From NCBI GenBank assembly GCA_020847975.1, contig JADLBD010000154.1:1-52312 (forward strand): 52,312 nucleotides of DNA, given 5' to 3'. Origin of the DNA: Bryobacterales bacterium (GTDB taxonomy: Bacteria > Acidobacteriota > Terriglobia > Bryobacterales > Bryobacteraceae). How positions within the stretch are numbered: the first letter of the stretch is position 1; the number at the start of each line of letters is the position of its first letter. A program made the position numbers and the translations under genes. Shown here piece after piece: positions 7,098 to 17,286 of the stretch. A model generated the notes under the pieces. The model was not told where the DNA came from and did no database searches. It saw only the letters and a list, made by a program, of their open reading frames with translations.

Positions 7098-8609
7098 ATG
7101 ACCCCGACCAGAAGAGATTTTATCGCCTCCACGGCAGCACTGGCTTCGCAGGCGGCGCTGCCCGCCTCCATGGCCTCATCGCGGCCGAACATTCTGTTTC
7201 TCATGGACGACCAGCACCGCGGCGACTGCCTGGGGGTGGACGGCAACAAGGTCATCCGCACTCCGACGCTGGACCAACTCGCTCGCGAGGGAGTCCGGTT
7301 CCGCTGCGCCTACACCTCCACGCCGAGTTGCACGCCTGCCAGAGCGGGGCTGTTGACAGGTCTTTCGCCGTGGAATCATGGCATGCTCGGCTACAACAAG
7401 GTGGCGCGGAAGTACGCCTGCGAGATGCCGCGCCTTTTGCGTGATGCCGGCTATTACACCATGGCGATCGGCAAGCTGCACTATTCGCCGCAGCGGAATC
7501 TCCACGGCTACCACACCGCGCTGCTCGACGAATCGGGGCGCGAGGAATCGGTGGACTTTCGCAGCGACTACCATTCCTGGTTCTATAGCCAGGCGCCCAA
7601 TCTGGATCCTGATGCGACCGGCGTGGGCTGGAACGACTACAAGGGGAAGGCTTACGTGCTGCCGGAGCGCCTGCATCCGACAACGTGGACAGCGGATTGC
7701 GCCGTCCGTTTTCTCGAAACCTATCAGCGCAACGAGCCATTTTTCCTCAAGGTTTCGTTTGCGCGGCCGCACAGCCCCTACGATCCACCGCCGCGGTGGA
7801 TGAACGCCTATGCCGAGGCCGGCGTGCCCGAGGCGCGCGTGGGCAAGTGGGCGGAGCATTACCGGAGGCGAAGCTGGGATCGGGACGATATCTGGCACGG
7901 CGATGTGGGCGAGGCCGCGACGCGCACGGCACGGCAGGCCTACTACGGCAGCGTGAGCTTCGTCGACGAGCAGATGGGGCGGGTTGTGGAGACGCTTACC
8001 AGACGCGGCTGGCTCGAGAACACGCTGATCGTCACGGCGTCCGACCACGGCGATATGACGGGGGATCAATTCCTGTGGCGGAAGTCCTATGCCTACGAGC
8101 CGTCGGCGCGAATCCCGATGACCCTGCGCTGGCCCAAGGGCATGGCGGCGGCCGAGCGGGGGATAGTGAGCGAGCATCCGGTGGAACTGCGCGACATCCT
8201 GCCGACATTTCTTGATGCCGCGGGCATCCAGGCTCCCCGGAAGCTCGATGGGCAAAGTCTGCTCGATGTGGCGCGCGGCAAGACGGAAGGGTGGCGGCGC
8301 TATATCGACCTCGAACACGATGTCTGCTACGACGCTGCGAACCACTGGAACGCGCTCACGGATGGCAAGACGAAGTACATCTACCACGCGCGGGATGGCG
8401 CCGAGCAGCTTTTCGAGCTGAGCAATGACCCGCACGAGCTTCAGGACAGGAGCGGAGACACGGCAGCGGAGGACACGCTGCGCTTGTGGCGCGCGCGGAT
8501 GGTGGAGCATCTTCAAATTCGCGGTTCCAAGTGGGTCAGTGGAGGGAAACTCATTCCAAGGCCGCAAGGGATGTCGCTGTCGCCCAACTATCCGAAAGCG
8601 GAGGCGTGA
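7098..8609 (+). CDS. Tat-exported sulfatase
   Basis: 503 residues. It begins with a twin-arginine signal (TRRDFIAST, then an Ala-rich stretch to about residue 26). NILFLMDDQHRGD supplies the metal-binding aspartates, and SCTPARAGLLTG is the sulfatase signature C-x-P-x-R with Cys78 expected to be converted to formylglycine. TASDHGDM near residue 315 gives further metal ligands. It probably removes sulfate from a sugar or aryl ester in the periplasm. An anaerobic or FGE-type maturation enzyme is not in the window. The gene is followed three bases later by an amidohydrolase gene, so the two form an operon. Confidence 0.92.
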   Translation: MTPTRRDFIASTAALASQAALPASMASSRPNILFLMDDQHRGDCLGVDGNKVIRTPTLDQLAREGVRFRCAYTSTPSCTPARAGLLTGLSPWNHGMLGYNKVARKYACEMPRLLRDAGYYTMAIGKLHYSPQRNLHGYHTALLDESGREESVDFRSDYHSWFYSQAPNLDPDATGVGWNDYKGKAYVLPERLHPTTWTADCAVRFLETYQRNEPFFLKVSFARPHSPYDPPPRWMNAYAEAGVPEARVGKWAEHYRRRSWDRDDIWHGDVGEAATRTARQAYYGSVSFVDEQMGRVVETLTRRGWLENTLIVTASDHGDMTGDQFLWRKSYAYEPSARIPMTLRWPKGMAAAERGIVSEHPVELRDILPTFLDAAGIQAPRKLDGQSLLDVARGKTEGWRRYIDLEHDVCYDAANHWNALTDGKTKYIYHARDGAEQLFELSNDPHELQDRSGDTAAEDTLRLWRARMVEHLQIRGSKWVSGGKLIPRPQGMSLSPNYPKAEA

Positions 8610-8612
8610 GGA

Positions 8613-10265
8613 ATGACGTACAACAGGCGGGGGTTTCTGGGCGTGCTCGGCGCGGCGCCGTTCGCTTCGCAAGCCGAGGGTGTGACGCCGGAGTTGATTC
8701 TGCACAACGGGGTCATTCATACGGTGGATGCCTCGAATCCCCGCGCCGAGGCTGTCGCCATTGCGGGAGGACGGTTTCTGGCCGCCGGCACGAATCGGGA
8801 AATACTGGGACTGGCCACGGCCCGCACGCGAAAGGTGGATTTGGGCGGCAAGACCGTGGTCCCGGACTTCATTGATGCGCATACGCACGTGGCCTCTTCG
8901 GGTCTGCGCCATCTGCGGCAGGTGGATTGCGACCTGCGTTCGATTGCGGCCATTCAGGAGGCCATCCGCCAGCGCGCGGCAAAGACGCCGAAGGGGGAGT
9001 GGGTTGTCGGCTTCAAGTACGACGACACAAAGACGGCCGAAGGGCGCAAGTTGACGCGAGCCGACCTCGACGCCGCCGCGCCGGCGCATCCCGTGTTCAT
9101 TGAGCACCGCGGCGGCCATACGGCTTATGTCAACTCGCTGGCGCTGCGCATAGCGGACGTCAACGACAAGACACCCGATCCATCCGGCGGTCAATTCGAC
9201 CGCGACAGTTCCGGCCATCTCACCGGCGGGTTGCGCGAGAATGCCACCCGGCCGTTCCATCAGAAGCTTCCCAACAAATACTCACGGGACGACCGGCGGG
9301 AAGGCGTGAAGTTGATGACGCGGATGTTCGCGCGCGCCGGGGTGACGAGCGTGCATGACGCGCAGGGGTCGCCCGAGGACCTGTTCGCTTACCAGGATGC
9401 GCGCGCGGCGGGAGAACTGCGCGTCCGCGTCTATCACCTGCTGAACTACCGCTACCTGGACCGCATGTTGGAGGCGGGCATCCGCACCGGCATGGGCGAT
9501 GAATGGATCCGCGTGGGGGCGATGAAACTGGTCTCGGATGGCTCCATCTCCGAGCGCACCGCGCATCTCTCCCAGCCTTACATGGGCAGGCCGAAGGATT
9601 TCGGAATCCAGGTGATGCCGGAGGAGGAGTTGTACCACTATGCACGAAAAGCGCATGAGGCCGGCTGGCAGATCGGGACCCACGCCAATGGCGACACGGG
9701 AATCGACATCGCCTTGCGCGTCTATGAGCGGCTGCAGAAAGAGATGCCGCGGCGCGACGCGCGCTACCGTTTGGAACACTGCACGCTGATCAACGAAACC
9801 CTGATCCGCCGCATCCAGGCTTTGGGCGCCATTCCCACGCCATTTTCCACCTACGTCTACTATCACGGCGAGAAGATGCGCGAATACGGCGCGGAGCGGC
9901 TGAGCCGGATGTTCGCCCTGCGGAGCTTTCTCGACGCGGGCATCCGCCCCACGCAGGCATCCGACTATCCGCCGGGGCCGTTCGAGCCGATGATGGCGCT
10001 GCAATCGGAGGTGACGCGGACAGACATGAAAGGCAACGTCTGGGGACCGCGGCAGAAGGTGACCATCGACGAAGCCCTGAGGATTGGAACGCTGCATGGA
10101 GCGTACGCTTCCTTCGAAGAAAAGCACAAAGGCTCGATCACTCCGGGAAAGCTGGCGGACCTGGTGGTGCTGGGCCGCGATCCGAAGACGGAGCCGCCGT
10201 CCACCCTGGTGACCATCCCGATCGAGCGGACGATGGTAGGGGGCGTGTGGGTGTACGAGTCTTAG
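8613..10265 (+). CDS. YtcJ-type metal-dependent amidohydrolase (amidohydrolase family 3), Tat-exported
   Basis: 550 residues. The N-terminus carries a Tat-like signal (NRRGFLGVLGAAPFA). The pattern ELILHNGVIHTVD, then VPDFIDAHTHV with His90 and His92 as metal ligands, is typical of the YtcJ/N-substituted formamide deformylase family. Further features are EHRGGHTAYVNS, ANGDTGIDIAL and the C-terminal GKLADLVVLGRDP closing the small beta-sandwich. It probably hydrolyses an amide or cyclic amide; substrate unknown. It starts three bases after the sulfatase stop, so it is likely co-expressed with it. The family is clear, the specificity is not. Confidence 0.9.
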   Translation: MTYNRRGFLGVLGAAPFASQAEGVTPELILHNGVIHTVDASNPRAEAVAIAGGRFLAAGTNREILGLATARTRKVDLGGKTVVPDFIDAHTHVASSGLRHLRQVDCDLRSIAAIQEAIRQRAAKTPKGEWVVGFKYDDTKTAEGRKLTRADLDAAAPAHPVFIEHRGGHTAYVNSLALRIADVNDKTPDPSGGQFDRDSSGHLTGGLRENATRPFHQKLPNKYSRDDRREGVKLMTRMFARAGVTSVHDAQGSPEDLFAYQDARAAGELRVRVYHLLNYRYLDRMLEAGIRTGMGDEWIRVGAMKLVSDGSISERTAHLSQPYMGRPKDFGIQVMPEEELYHYARKAHEAGWQIGTHANGDTGIDIALRVYERLQKEMPRRDARYRLEHCTLINETLIRRIQALGAIPTPFSTYVYYHGEKMREYGAERLSRMFALRSFLDAGIRPTQASDYPPGPFEPMMALQSEVTRTDMKGNVWGPRQKVTIDEALRIGTLHGAYASFEEKHKGSITPGKLADLVVLGRDPKTEPPSTLVTIPIERTMVGGVWVYES

Positions 10266-10277
10266 AGGGGGTCGTGC

Positions 10278-10727
10278 TCAAGAGAGGCGGACGCCGCGCC
10301 GCCGCGCCCACTCCGCGCCCAGTTGTTCCTGTGATTCCTGCGACAGTTCGCGCGCCGCAAGCTGAAAAATGATCGTCTCTTCCTTGAGGAAGTGCTTGCG
10401 TGTCTCCGCCACGGTGTCGAGCAGAGACTGCCGGGCCTCGTCCACCTGAAGGGAGGAGAGAACTCGAGACAAGCCCGAATCGATCACTTCATGGTCAGTG
10501 GGTGCGGGCGCGCCATCGCCGGCAAGGGCAGGCGGCGGAAGAAAGCTTCGAATCGCCGGCACGAGCAGTTCATCTTCGAGATTGGCGTGGCTGCCCAGCG
10601 CGGATCGCAGACAACCGGCTCTGATTTTCAGTTCCTCGAGATCGGAGGAGGCGGTGGTGCGCTCGATGAGATCCAGCAGCGGGTATATGGCTCCGTGTTC
10701 GCCAAGCAGGGCCTGTGTGATTCTCAT
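10278..10727 (-). CDS. Hemerythrin HHE-domain protein
   Basis: 149 residues, all helical. Candidate ligands of a di-iron site are His11 (GEHGAIYPLL), His47 and Glu51 (SHANLEDELL), His79 (TDHEVID), and His112 with Glu116 (KHFLKEETIIF), the spacing seen in HHE cation-binding proteins. It is likely cytoplasmic and may sense or bind oxygen, nitric oxide or iron. It converges with the amidohydrolase gene (12-base gap) and is divergent from the acyl-CoA ligase operon; the 272-base spacer may serve both promoters. Confidence 0.88.
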   Translation of the reverse strand: MRITQALLGEHGAIYPLLDLIERTTASSDLEELKIRAGCLRSALGSHANLEDELLVPAIRSFLPPPALAGDGAPAPTDHEVIDSGLSRVLSSLQVDEARQSLLDTVAETRKHFLKEETIIFQLAARELSQESQEQLGAEWARRRGVRLS

Positions 10728-10999
10728 CGTGTCTTCATCGCCTCCCGTGATCCAACTCCTTCCTGGTCATGGTAGCCCTGAGGGGGCGTTCGCGGCAGTG
10801 ACTCCGGTCACGGAGCGGCCTCATCCGGGTGTGGTCTTTTGCGCAACTGAGGAGATTGACGCATCTTGCGGGGTGGCTTGTATTTGCAGGCGCCCGCCGG
10901 GATTCGGGCTTTGGCGGAGAGCGGTTCGCCGCTGCTTTGGTAAGGGAATTGCTTTAGTTGCATTGGATAACAGGCTCCACAGTTTGGAAAGGAGTCCTC
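10728..10999. promoter_or_regulatory. Divergent intergenic region with a candidate promoter for the ligase/E1/E2 operon
   Basis: This 272-base spacer holds no convincing gene. On the plus strand TTGACG at 10856-10861 is followed after 17 bases by TGTATT (10879-10884), a possible sigma70-type promoter; the -10 match is poor. A strong ribosome binding site, AAGGAG at 10989-10994, lies five bases before the GTG start at 11000. No operator repeat was recognised. Confidence 0.35.
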
Positions 11000-12793
11000 G
11001 TGCCAAGCGCCGCCAGTCCGGGTCACCTACGATGGGCTCCCATCCCCAAGAACCCCACCGCGTGGCAAATTCCGCCCAATCTAATAGATCTGGACAACTG
11101 CCGTGCGACGTTCTCCTGGGAAGCCGCCCGCCGGGAATTTTATGACGGCGCGGAGTCCTTCAACATTGGCGAACTTGCGGTGGACCGCCAGGCGGCGGGG
11201 GCGCTGCGAGATCATGTCGCGATGCGCTGGCTCGGCCGGGACGGCGCCGTTCTTGATACCACCTACGGCCAACTGCGCGACCGGACGAATCGCTTTGCGA
11301 ATGTGCTGCGGCGGTTGGGGGCCGGTAAAGAGGATCGCGTGTTCATGCTGGCCGGCCGCATCCCGGCGCTGTATGTTGCCGCGCTGGGAACACTGAAGAA
11401 CGCGAGCGTCTTCTGCCCTCTCTTTGCGGCGTTCGGCCCGGAGCCCGTACACCAGCGTTTGCAGCGCGGCAACGCGAAGGTGCTGATCACTACCGAAAGG
11501 CTCTACCACCGGACCGTCAAAGCTCTGCTGCCCGATCTTCCCGAGTTGCGGCATGTTCTGGTGGCGGACGCGCGGCAGGATCTGGAGGCGAGGGTTCTGG
11601 CGCTCGAACCGCTGCTCGAGCAAGCCTCCTGTGAATTCACCGTCCCCCAGACGGGACCGGAGGACATGGCTCTGCTTCACTTCACCAGCGGAACCACCGG
11701 GATGCCCAAGGGCGCCATCCACGTGCATAATGCCGCCCTGATGCACTATCTGACCGGCAAGTATGTGTTGGACCTGCATCCGGGGGATGTCTTCTGGTGC
11801 ACCGCCGATCCGGGGTGGGTGACGGGTACGTCTTATGGAATCATCGCGCCCCTGCTGCACGGCGTGACCAACATTATTGACGAGGGCGACTTCGACGCAG
11901 AGCGCTGGTACGGTGTGCTGGATCAGCAGAAGGTGACGGTGTGGTACACGGCGCCCACTGCCATCCGCATGCTGATGCGAGTGCCTGGCGAACCGCGCTC
12001 CCGCTATGACCTCAGCCACCTGCGCCTGGCCGCCAGCGTCGGGGAACCGTTGAACCCGACCGCCGTCGTCTGGGGTGAGGAAACGCTGGGGCTGCCCATT
12101 CATGACAACTGGTGGCAGACGGAGACGGGCGGGATCATGATCGCGAACTTCCCGTCGATGGACATCCGGCCCGGATCGATGGGGAAACCTCTGCCCGGCG
12201 TGGAGGCGGCCATCGTACAGAGGGCCGGCGCGAACGTTGCGGTGGTGGGGCAGCCGGATGTGGAGGGAGAACTGGCGCTCCAACCCGGCTGGCCCTCGAT
12301 GTTTCGCGGCTACCTACACGAACCGGAACGCTACGCGAAATGCTTCGCCAGCGATTCCGCGGGCAACACCTGGTATCTCACAGGCGATCTGGCGAGGCGC
12401 GACTCCGACGGTTACTTCACGTTCGTGGGGCGGGCGGACGATATCATCAAGACGGCCGGCCACATGGTGGGCCCGTTTGAAGTGGAGAGCGTGCTCATGG
12501 AGCATCCTGCCGTGGCGGAAGCCGGCGTGATCGGGAAGCCGGATCCCACCATCGGCGAAATCGTCAAAGCCTTCGTGGTACCCAAGCCCGGCCACGCGCC
12601 GGACGAGGACCTGCGGCTGGAACTGATCGGTTTTTGCCGGAAGAAGCTGGGGGCGGTGATTGCTCCCAAGGAGATCGAATTCAGCGCGCAGATTCCCCGG
12701 ACGAGGAGCGGCAAGATCATGCGCCGTCTGCTGAAGGCGCGGGAACTGGGGCTGCCGGAAGGAGATCTCTCGACTCTGGAGGTGGGCGGATGA
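11000..12793 (+). CDS. AMP-forming acyl-CoA synthetase (acetyl-CoA synthetase-like)
   Basis: 597 residues. The GTG at 11000 is preferred over an ATG 14 codons upstream because AAGGAG sits five bases before it. Adenylation motifs are present in order: [13 protein letters not shown] (phosphate loop), [38 protein letters not shown] and [11 protein letters not shown] with the catalytic Lys near the C-terminus. The closest familiar relatives are acetate/propionate-CoA ligases, though it is somewhat shorter than Acs (about 650). It activates a carboxylic acid with ATP. Its stop overlaps the start of E1alpha, placing it first in a five-gene operon ending in an acyl carrier protein; loading of CoA or that carrier are both possible. 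Confidence 0.88.
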   Translation: MPSAASPGHLRWAPIPKNPTAWQIPPNLIDLDNCRATFSWEAARREFYDGAESFNIGELAVDRQAAGALRDHVAMRWLGRDGAVLDTTYGQLRDRTNRFANVLRRLGAGKEDRVFMLAGRIPALYVAALGTLKNASVFCPLFAAFGPEPVHQRLQRGNAKVLITTERLYHRTVKALLPDLPELRHVLVADARQDLEARVLALEPLLEQASCEFTVPQTGPEDMALLHFTSGTTGMPKGAIHVHNAALMHYLTGKYVLDLHPGDVFWCTADPGWVTGTSYGIIAPLLHGVTNIIDEGDFDAERWYGVLDQQKVTVWYTAPTAIRMLMRVPGEPRSRYDLSHLRLAASVGEPLNPTAVVWGEETLGLPIHDNWWQTETGGIMIANFPSMDIRPGSMGKPLPGVEAAIVQRAGANVAVVGQPDVEGELALQPGWPSMFRGYLHEPERYAKCFASDSAGNTWYLTGDLARRDSDGYFTFVGRADDIIKTAGHMVGPFEVESVLMEHPAVAEAGVIGKPDPTIGEIVKAFVVPKPGHAPDEDLRLELIGFCRKKLGAVIAPKEIEFSAQIPRTRSGKIMRRLLKARELGLPEGDLSTLEVGG

Positions 12794-13758
12794 CGGATCG
12801 CGATCACTTTCTGGAGCTGCTCGGCCAGATGCTGCTGATCCGGCGCTTTGAGGAGAAGTGCGCCGAGTTGTACACGCAGCAGAAGATCCGCGGATTTCTT
12901 CATCTCTACATCGGGGAGGAGGCGGTGGCGGCCGGTGTCATCCAAGCCCTGCGCGAGGAGGACGGCATCGTGTCCACCTATCGCGAACACGGCCACGCAC
13001 TGGCGCGCGGGATGACGCCGGGTTCGGTGATGGCGGAGATGTACGGAAAGCAGGAAGGCTGCAGCCGCGGCCGAGGCGGGTCGATGCATCTGTTCGATGA
13101 GAAGCTGCGGTTTTATGGCGGCAACGCGGTGGTGGGGGGCGGCCTTCCGCTCGCTATCGGTTTGGCGCTGGCCGATAAGATGCGCGGCCGCACGTCAATT
13201 ACCTGCTGCTTCTTCGGCGATGGCGCGGTGGCGGAGGGCGAGTTTCATGAGTGCATGAATCTGGCAGCGCTATGGAAGTTGCCGGTGCTGTTCGCTTGCG
13301 AGAACAACCGCTACGCCATGGGCACGCGGATCGATTTTTCTCACTCTGTGACGGATCTTTCGAAGAAAGCCGCGGCGTATTGCGTACCCGCGAGCGCGGT
13401 GGACGGGATGGATGCGCCGGCAGTGGAGCAGGCCGCCCGCGCCGCCGCGGAGCACGCGCGCTCCGGCAAAGGCCCCTACTTTCTGGAGTGCCGCACCTAC
13501 CGCTTCCGTGCCCACTCGATGTATGACGCGGAACTGTACCGCGACAAGGCGGAAGTGGAAGAGTGGAAGAAGCGCGATCCGATTCCCGCGCTGATCCGGC
13601 GCATCGAGCCGGACAGTGAAAAGGCTGAGCCGCTGGTCGACGAACTCGAGCGGCGGGTGGCCAGGCAGGTGAGCGATGCCATTGCCTTCGCCGAATCGGG
13701 CACGTGGGAACCGGTGGAGGATCTGCTTCGATTCGTATATTCGGAGCGTCCGGCATGA
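12790..13758 (+). CDS. 2-oxoacid dehydrogenase E1 component, alpha subunit
   Basis: 322 residues from the ATG at 12790, which overlaps the ligase stop by four bases. The ThDP-binding motif is complete: [14 protein letters not shown] followed by ENNRYAMGT. The pyruvate/acetoin-dehydrogenase landmarks [15 protein letters not shown] and [13 protein letters not shown] are present, as is RFRAHSMYD. With the beta subunit it would form the ThDP-dependent E1 that decarboxylates a 2-oxo acid (or acetoin) and passes the acyl group to lipoyl-E2. Pyruvate, branched-chain 2-oxo acids and acetoin cannot be distinguished by eye; the sequence looks closest to the pyruvate/acetoin type. Confidence 0.9.
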   Translation: MTDRDHFLELLGQMLLIRRFEEKCAELYTQQKIRGFLHLYIGEEAVAAGVIQALREEDGIVSTYREHGHALARGMTPGSVMAEMYGKQEGCSRGRGGSMHLFDEKLRFYGGNAVVGGGLPLAIGLALADKMRGRTSITCCFFGDGAVAEGEFHECMNLAALWKLPVLFACENNRYAMGTRIDFSHSVTDLSKKAAAYCVPASAVDGMDAPAVEQAARAAAEHARSGKGPYFLECRTYRFRAHSMYDAELYRDKAEVEEWKKRDPIPALIRRIEPDSEKAEPLVDELERRVARQVSDAIAFAESGTWEPVEDLLRFVYSERPA

Positions 13759-14729
13759 ACTATCGCGAAGCAGTCCGTGAAGCCATTCGCAAGGCCCTGC
13801 GGGCCGACGACCGCGTGTTTCTGATGGGTGAAGACGTGGGCCGTTACGGCGGCTGCTACGCCGTCAGCAAGGGACTGCTGGGGGAGTTCGGGCCGGAGCG
13901 GATCCGCGACACGCCGCTTTCGGAATCGGCATTTGTAGGCGCAGGCATTGGCGCAGCGATGGGCGGGATGCGGCCGATTGTCGAGATCATGACCGTCAAC
14001 TTCAGCCTGCTGGCGCTCGACCAGATTCTGAACAACGCCGCCACTTTGCTGCACATGTCGGGCGGGCAGTTCCACGTTCCGCTGGTGATTCGCATGGCCA
14101 CGGGTGGAGGGCGGCAGCTTGCGGCGCAGCACTCGCACAGTCTGGAAGGCTGGTATGCGCACATTCCGGGCATCAAGGTGTTGACTCCCGCCACGCTCGA
14201 GGATGCCTATGGCATGCTGCCGGCGGCGCTCGAGGACCCCGACCCCGTGTTGATTTTCGAAAATGCGCTGCTCTATAACATGGAAGGGCAACTGCCGGCG
14301 GATGCGGGGCCGGTGGACATCGCGCATGCGGCGGTCCGGCGCGCCGGCCGGGACATATCGGTGATCACGTACGGCAACAGCTTGTGGAAGGCTCTTGAAG
14401 CGGCTGGGAGCCTGGCGGAAAAGGGCATCGAAGCCGAGGTGGTGGATCTGCGCACGCTGCGGCCGCTCGATGACCGGACGATCATCGAATCCGTCTCCCG
14501 GACGCATCGGGCGTTGGTGGTGGACGAAGGGTGGCGCAGCGGGGGAATCTCGGCGGAAGTGAGCGCGAGGCTGATGGAGCAGGCCTTCTATGAGTTGGAC
14601 GCTCCGGTCCAACGCCTTTGCGGGGCGGAGGTTCCGATGCCTTACGCGATGCACCTGGAGCAGGCGGCAATCCCGCAGGCGGCGACCATCGCCGCTGCCG
14701 TGGAGGGGATGGTTGGCGCCCATGGCTGA
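13755..14729 (+). CDS. 2-oxoacid dehydrogenase E1 component, beta subunit
   Basis: 324 residues from the ATG at 13755, overlapping the alpha stop (ATGA). Typical E1beta features are [59 protein letters not shown] and [10 protein letters not shown]. It contributes to the ThDP active site of the alpha2beta2 E1. The stop overlaps the start of the E2 gene by eight bases, so subunit translation is probably coupled across the whole operon. Confidence 0.92.
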   Translation: MNYREAVREAIRKALRADDRVFLMGEDVGRYGGCYAVSKGLLGEFGPERIRDTPLSESAFVGAGIGAAMGGMRPIVEIMTVNFSLLALDQILNNAATLLHMSGGQFHVPLVIRMATGGGRQLAAQHSHSLEGWYAHIPGIKVLTPATLEDAYGMLPAALEDPDPVLIFENALLYNMEGQLPADAGPVDIAHAAVRRAGRDISVITYGNSLWKALEAAGSLAEKGIEAEVVDLRTLRPLDDRTIIESVSRTHRALVVDEGWRSGGISAEVSARLMEQAFYELDAPVQRLCGAEVPMPYAMHLEQAAIPQAATIAAAVEGMVGAHG

Positions 14730-15822
14730 ATTCCTTATGCCGAGCCTCGGCGCCGATATGACGGAAGGCACGCTGGCACAGTGGATGGTGAAGCCCGGGG
14801 ACTGGGTCAAGCGCGGCGATATCATCGCCATCATCGGCACGGAAAAAGCGGATATCGAGGTGGAAGTATACGAAACAGGGACGGTGGAGAGGTTGATTGC
14901 CGGTCCGGGCGATAAGCTGCCGGTGGGCGCTCCGCTAGCCATCATCCGCGGGGAGGGGGAAGCTGCCGCCGTTGCGCCCGAAGCGCCGGTCGCGAAGGCC
15001 GCGGCGCGGGTGACGGCGTCCCCCGCGGCTCGCAAACTGGCGCAGGAACTGGGCGTTGATCTCGAGAGAATTCAGGGCTCGGGACCGGGGGGTGTGATCG
15101 AACGGAGCGACGTGGAGCGGGCCGCGGGAGCGGCAGCAGCGGCCCCGGCGGCAGCGCCCGGAGCGGGGATGCGCCACGCCATCGCGATGGCGATGGCCCG
15201 CTCGAATCGCGAAATCCCGCACTACTATCTCTCGATACAGATCGATATGAGCAGGGCGCTCGGCTGGCTCGAACGGTTCAATCAGCCGCGTCCCATCGAG
15301 GCGCGGGTGCTGCCCGCCGCGATGCTGCTGAGGGCAGTTGCGCTCAGCCTGGTTCAAGTGCCGGAGTTGAACGGCTTCTACAGCGGCGATCAACTCAAGG
15401 TCTCCGCGGAAATCCATCTGGGCGTGGCCATCTCCATTCGCCGCGGCGGGCTCATGATCCCGGCGATTCTTTCGGCCCAGGAAAAGTCTGTGGAAGAGAT
15501 GATGGATTCGCTGCGGGATCTCATCACGCGGGCGCGCTCCGGCCGGTTGCGGAGTTCCGAGATTACCGAGGGCACCATCACGGTGACGAACCTCGGCGAT
15601 CTCGGAGTGGAGACAGTTTTCGGAGTGATCTATCCCCCACAGGTGGCGCTTATCGGATTCGGCCGGATTGTGGAGCGTCCGTGGGCGGAGCAGGGCACGC
15701 TGGTTGCGCGGCCCGTCCTGACGGCGACGCTGGCCGCCGATCATCGCGCCACGGACGGCCATCGCGGCGCGCAGTTCCTACAGGCGCTCGATCGCATTCT
15801 TCAGGAGCCGGAGAAGCTATGA
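14722..15822 (+). CDS. 2-oxoacid dehydrogenase E2 (dihydrolipoyl acyltransferase)
   Basis: 366 residues from the ATG at 14722. Residues 1-78 are one lipoyl domain with Lys42 in GTEKADIEV. Residues about 98-134 are the E1/E3-binding domain ([25 protein letters not shown]). Residues about 150-366 are the catalytic domain, with HRATDG near the C-terminus carrying the active-site His and Asp. It is short for an E2 because it has only one lipoyl domain and short Ala/Pro linkers. It would transfer an acyl group from the lipoyl arm to CoA. An acyl carrier protein directly follows, so transfer to carrier is an alternative worth testing. Confidence 0.9.
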   Translation: MAEFLMPSLGADMTEGTLAQWMVKPGDWVKRGDIIAIIGTEKADIEVEVYETGTVERLIAGPGDKLPVGAPLAIIRGEGEAAAVAPEAPVAKAAARVTASPAARKLAQELGVDLERIQGSGPGGVIERSDVERAAGAAAAAPAAAPGAGMRHAIAMAMARSNREIPHYYLSIQIDMSRALGWLERFNQPRPIEARVLPAAMLLRAVALSLVQVPELNGFYSGDQLKVSAEIHLGVAISIRRGGLMIPAILSAQEKSVEEMMDSLRDLITRARSGRLRSSEITEGTITVTNLGDLGVETVFGVIYPPQVALIGFGRIVERPWAEQGTLVARPVLTATLAADHRATDGHRGAQFLQALDRILQEPEKL

Positions 15823-16067
15823 ACGAAGCGGAAATCCGGCAGGCCATCTTCGACATACTGCGCGGTATTGCTCCGGAGGCGGATGCGGAATCCGTGCGGC
15901 CGGATGAAAACCTGCGCGAAGCACTGGATATTGACTCGTTCGATTTTCTGAATCTTCTGATCGGCCTGCACAAGCGGCTGGGAGTGGACATTCCCGAGGC
16001 CGACTACGGCCGGCTCGGAACGCTGTCCAGTCTGGTGAAGTACCTCGCGTCAAGACTGCCCGGCTGA
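15819..16067 (+). CDS. Acyl carrier protein
   Basis: 82 residues from the ATG at 15819, overlapping the E2 stop (ATGA). The phosphopantetheine attachment motif is [11 protein letters not shown] with Ser40 as the modified serine; DSF replaces the more usual DSL. The four-helix carrier pattern and acidic character fit an ACP, and no fatty acid or polyketide synthase genes are adjacent. Its tight coupling to an E1/E2 operon and an AMP-forming ligase suggests it carries an acyl group produced or used by those enzymes. The partner reaction is not known. Confidence 0.85.
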   Translation: MNEAEIRQAIFDILRGIAPEADAESVRPDENLREALDIDSFDFLNLLIGLHKRLGVDIPEADYGRLGTLSSLVKYLASRLPG

Positions 16068-16070
16068 ATT

Positions 16071-16092
16071 CCGCAATCGCTCCTTATTGCGG
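16071..16092. terminator. Stem-loop at a convergent gene junction
   Basis: CCGCAAT (16071-16077) and ATTGCGG (16086-16092) form a perfect seven-base stem around an eight-base loop, between the acyl carrier protein stop (16067) and the opposing YCF48-like gene, whose stop codon it includes. No long T-tract follows on either strand, so if it acts as a bidirectional terminator it is not a classical intrinsic one. Confidence 0.45.
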
Positions 16093-17205
16093 CGGTGCGG
16101 CCGCCCCGAACATGCCGGGACTCGTGTACTCGGCCGGAACGATGCGGTAGCGATATACCATGCCGTGCTGGCCGACCAGGTAGCCGTGACGGGAATCCGG
16201 GAAGGTCACATCCCGCACGAGCGCGGGGAGGTTCGCCGGGCGGGAGGAGAAGGTTCGGCCTCCATTGAACGAATAGCCGATCTGGCGGCCGTTCTCGTTG
16301 GCGCCCACCAGAATTTTCCCTTCACCGGAGGCGTAATAGCTGCGCCAAGCCGGTGGGTTGGCGCTTCCTGTCCAGGTTGCGCCGGCATCCGCAGTCCAGT
16401 GCGTCTGCCCGCTCGCCAGCACCGCCAAGCCATCCTTTTCGGACCAGAAATGGATGGAATCCACGGCATGTTTCGTATCCGGAATGACGGAGTGCGTCCA
16501 TGTCGCGCCGCCATCGGCAGTTCTCGAGAAGAAGCCTACATCGGTCCCCATGTTGATGGGAGCTCCTCCGCCCATGAAGCCGAGCGTGGGCGATACAAAC
16601 TGGATTCGCCGCACCATGCAGCCTAACTTACGGGCCAGTCCCCCAACTACGGCATCGACAGTGCACGGATGGCCGCGCGTCCAACTCTTGCCGCCGTTCT
16701 CCGTGCGATTGAGGTGCGTTTGTGACTGAGAATCGTGGCGATCCGCTGCCAGGCCGGTGGTGGGAGTGAGGAACCAAAGGCCTCTGGAGGTGGCGGGGAG
16801 TTTGCCCAACTCCGCCCACGCAGCGCCATCCGCGGTCCCCATCACCCGGTTTCGCTCCGTCATAACCCAACCGTGTTGGGAGTCAAGGAAGAAGATGCCG
16901 GCCAGATCCTCATCGGCGGCCTCCGGATCTCCGCCAAGTTGTGTCTGCCAGGTCTTGCCGCCATTCGAGGTGAAGAGAATGGTGGCTTTCCGCCCGGCGA
17001 TCCAGCAGGTCTCCGGGCCTACGCACGCAATGGCTCGCAATTCGATATCTCTGTTGAAAGGTACGGGTTCCCAGATCGCCTTCCACTTGGGCGTGGCGGC
17101 GCTGGACGCCGGAGGGTCCTTCGGTTTGGCTGCTTTCTTTGCCTGACCAAAGGCCGAACCGGCTAGAGTGAGGAGAACAACTGCAATCCCAGGAATCGTA
17201 CGCAT
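16084..17205 (-). CDS. Secreted YCF48/BNR-repeat propeller protein
   Basis: 373 residues with a signal peptide (MRTIPGIAVVLLTLAGSAFG). It contains several copies of a BNR/YCF48-type blade: ILFTSNGGKTWQTQLGG, RTENGGKSWTRG, RTADGGATWTHS, WTADAGATWTGS, YSFNGGRTFSS. Members of this family include the photosystem II assembly factor YCF48, but here there is no photosystem and the name only describes the fold. It is probably periplasmic and binds a protein or ligand. Two cysteines in AIACVGPETCWIAG could form a disulfide. It is convergent with the acyl carrier protein gene. Confidence 0.8.
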   Translation of the reverse strand: MRTIPGIAVVLLTLAGSAFGQAKKAAKPKDPPASSAATPKWKAIWEPVPFNRDIELRAIACVGPETCWIAGRKATILFTSNGGKTWQTQLGGDPEAADEDLAGIFFLDSQHGWVMTERNRVMGTADGAAWAELGKLPATSRGLWFLTPTTGLAADRHDSQSQTHLNRTENGGKSWTRGHPCTVDAVVGGLARKLGCMVRRIQFVSPTLGFMGGGAPINMGTDVGFFSRTADGGATWTHSVIPDTKHAVDSIHFWSEKDGLAVLASGQTHWTADAGATWTGSANPPAWRSYYASGEGKILVGANENGRQIGYSFNGGRTFSSRPANLPALVRDVTFPDSRHGYLVGQHGMVYRYRIVPAEYTSPGMFGAAAPPQ

Positions 17206-17286
17206 GGATATCTCCTATCCAGCAGAATCAACCGTTCCCGAAATGCTATCACGGGCACAAAGTAGCCGCAGCCAGGGCGCGCGCGG

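Noticed and set aside
7176..9260. A 694-codon open frame antisense to the sulfatase and amidohydrolase
   Set aside because: GC-rich genes often leave long antisense frames. Composition is Arg/His-rich, no domain is visible, and the plus-strand genes have complete motifs.
16084..17205. Photosystem II assembly factor
   Set aside because: The YCF48-like repeats describe a propeller fold; no photosynthesis genes occur in the window, so the functional name is not used.
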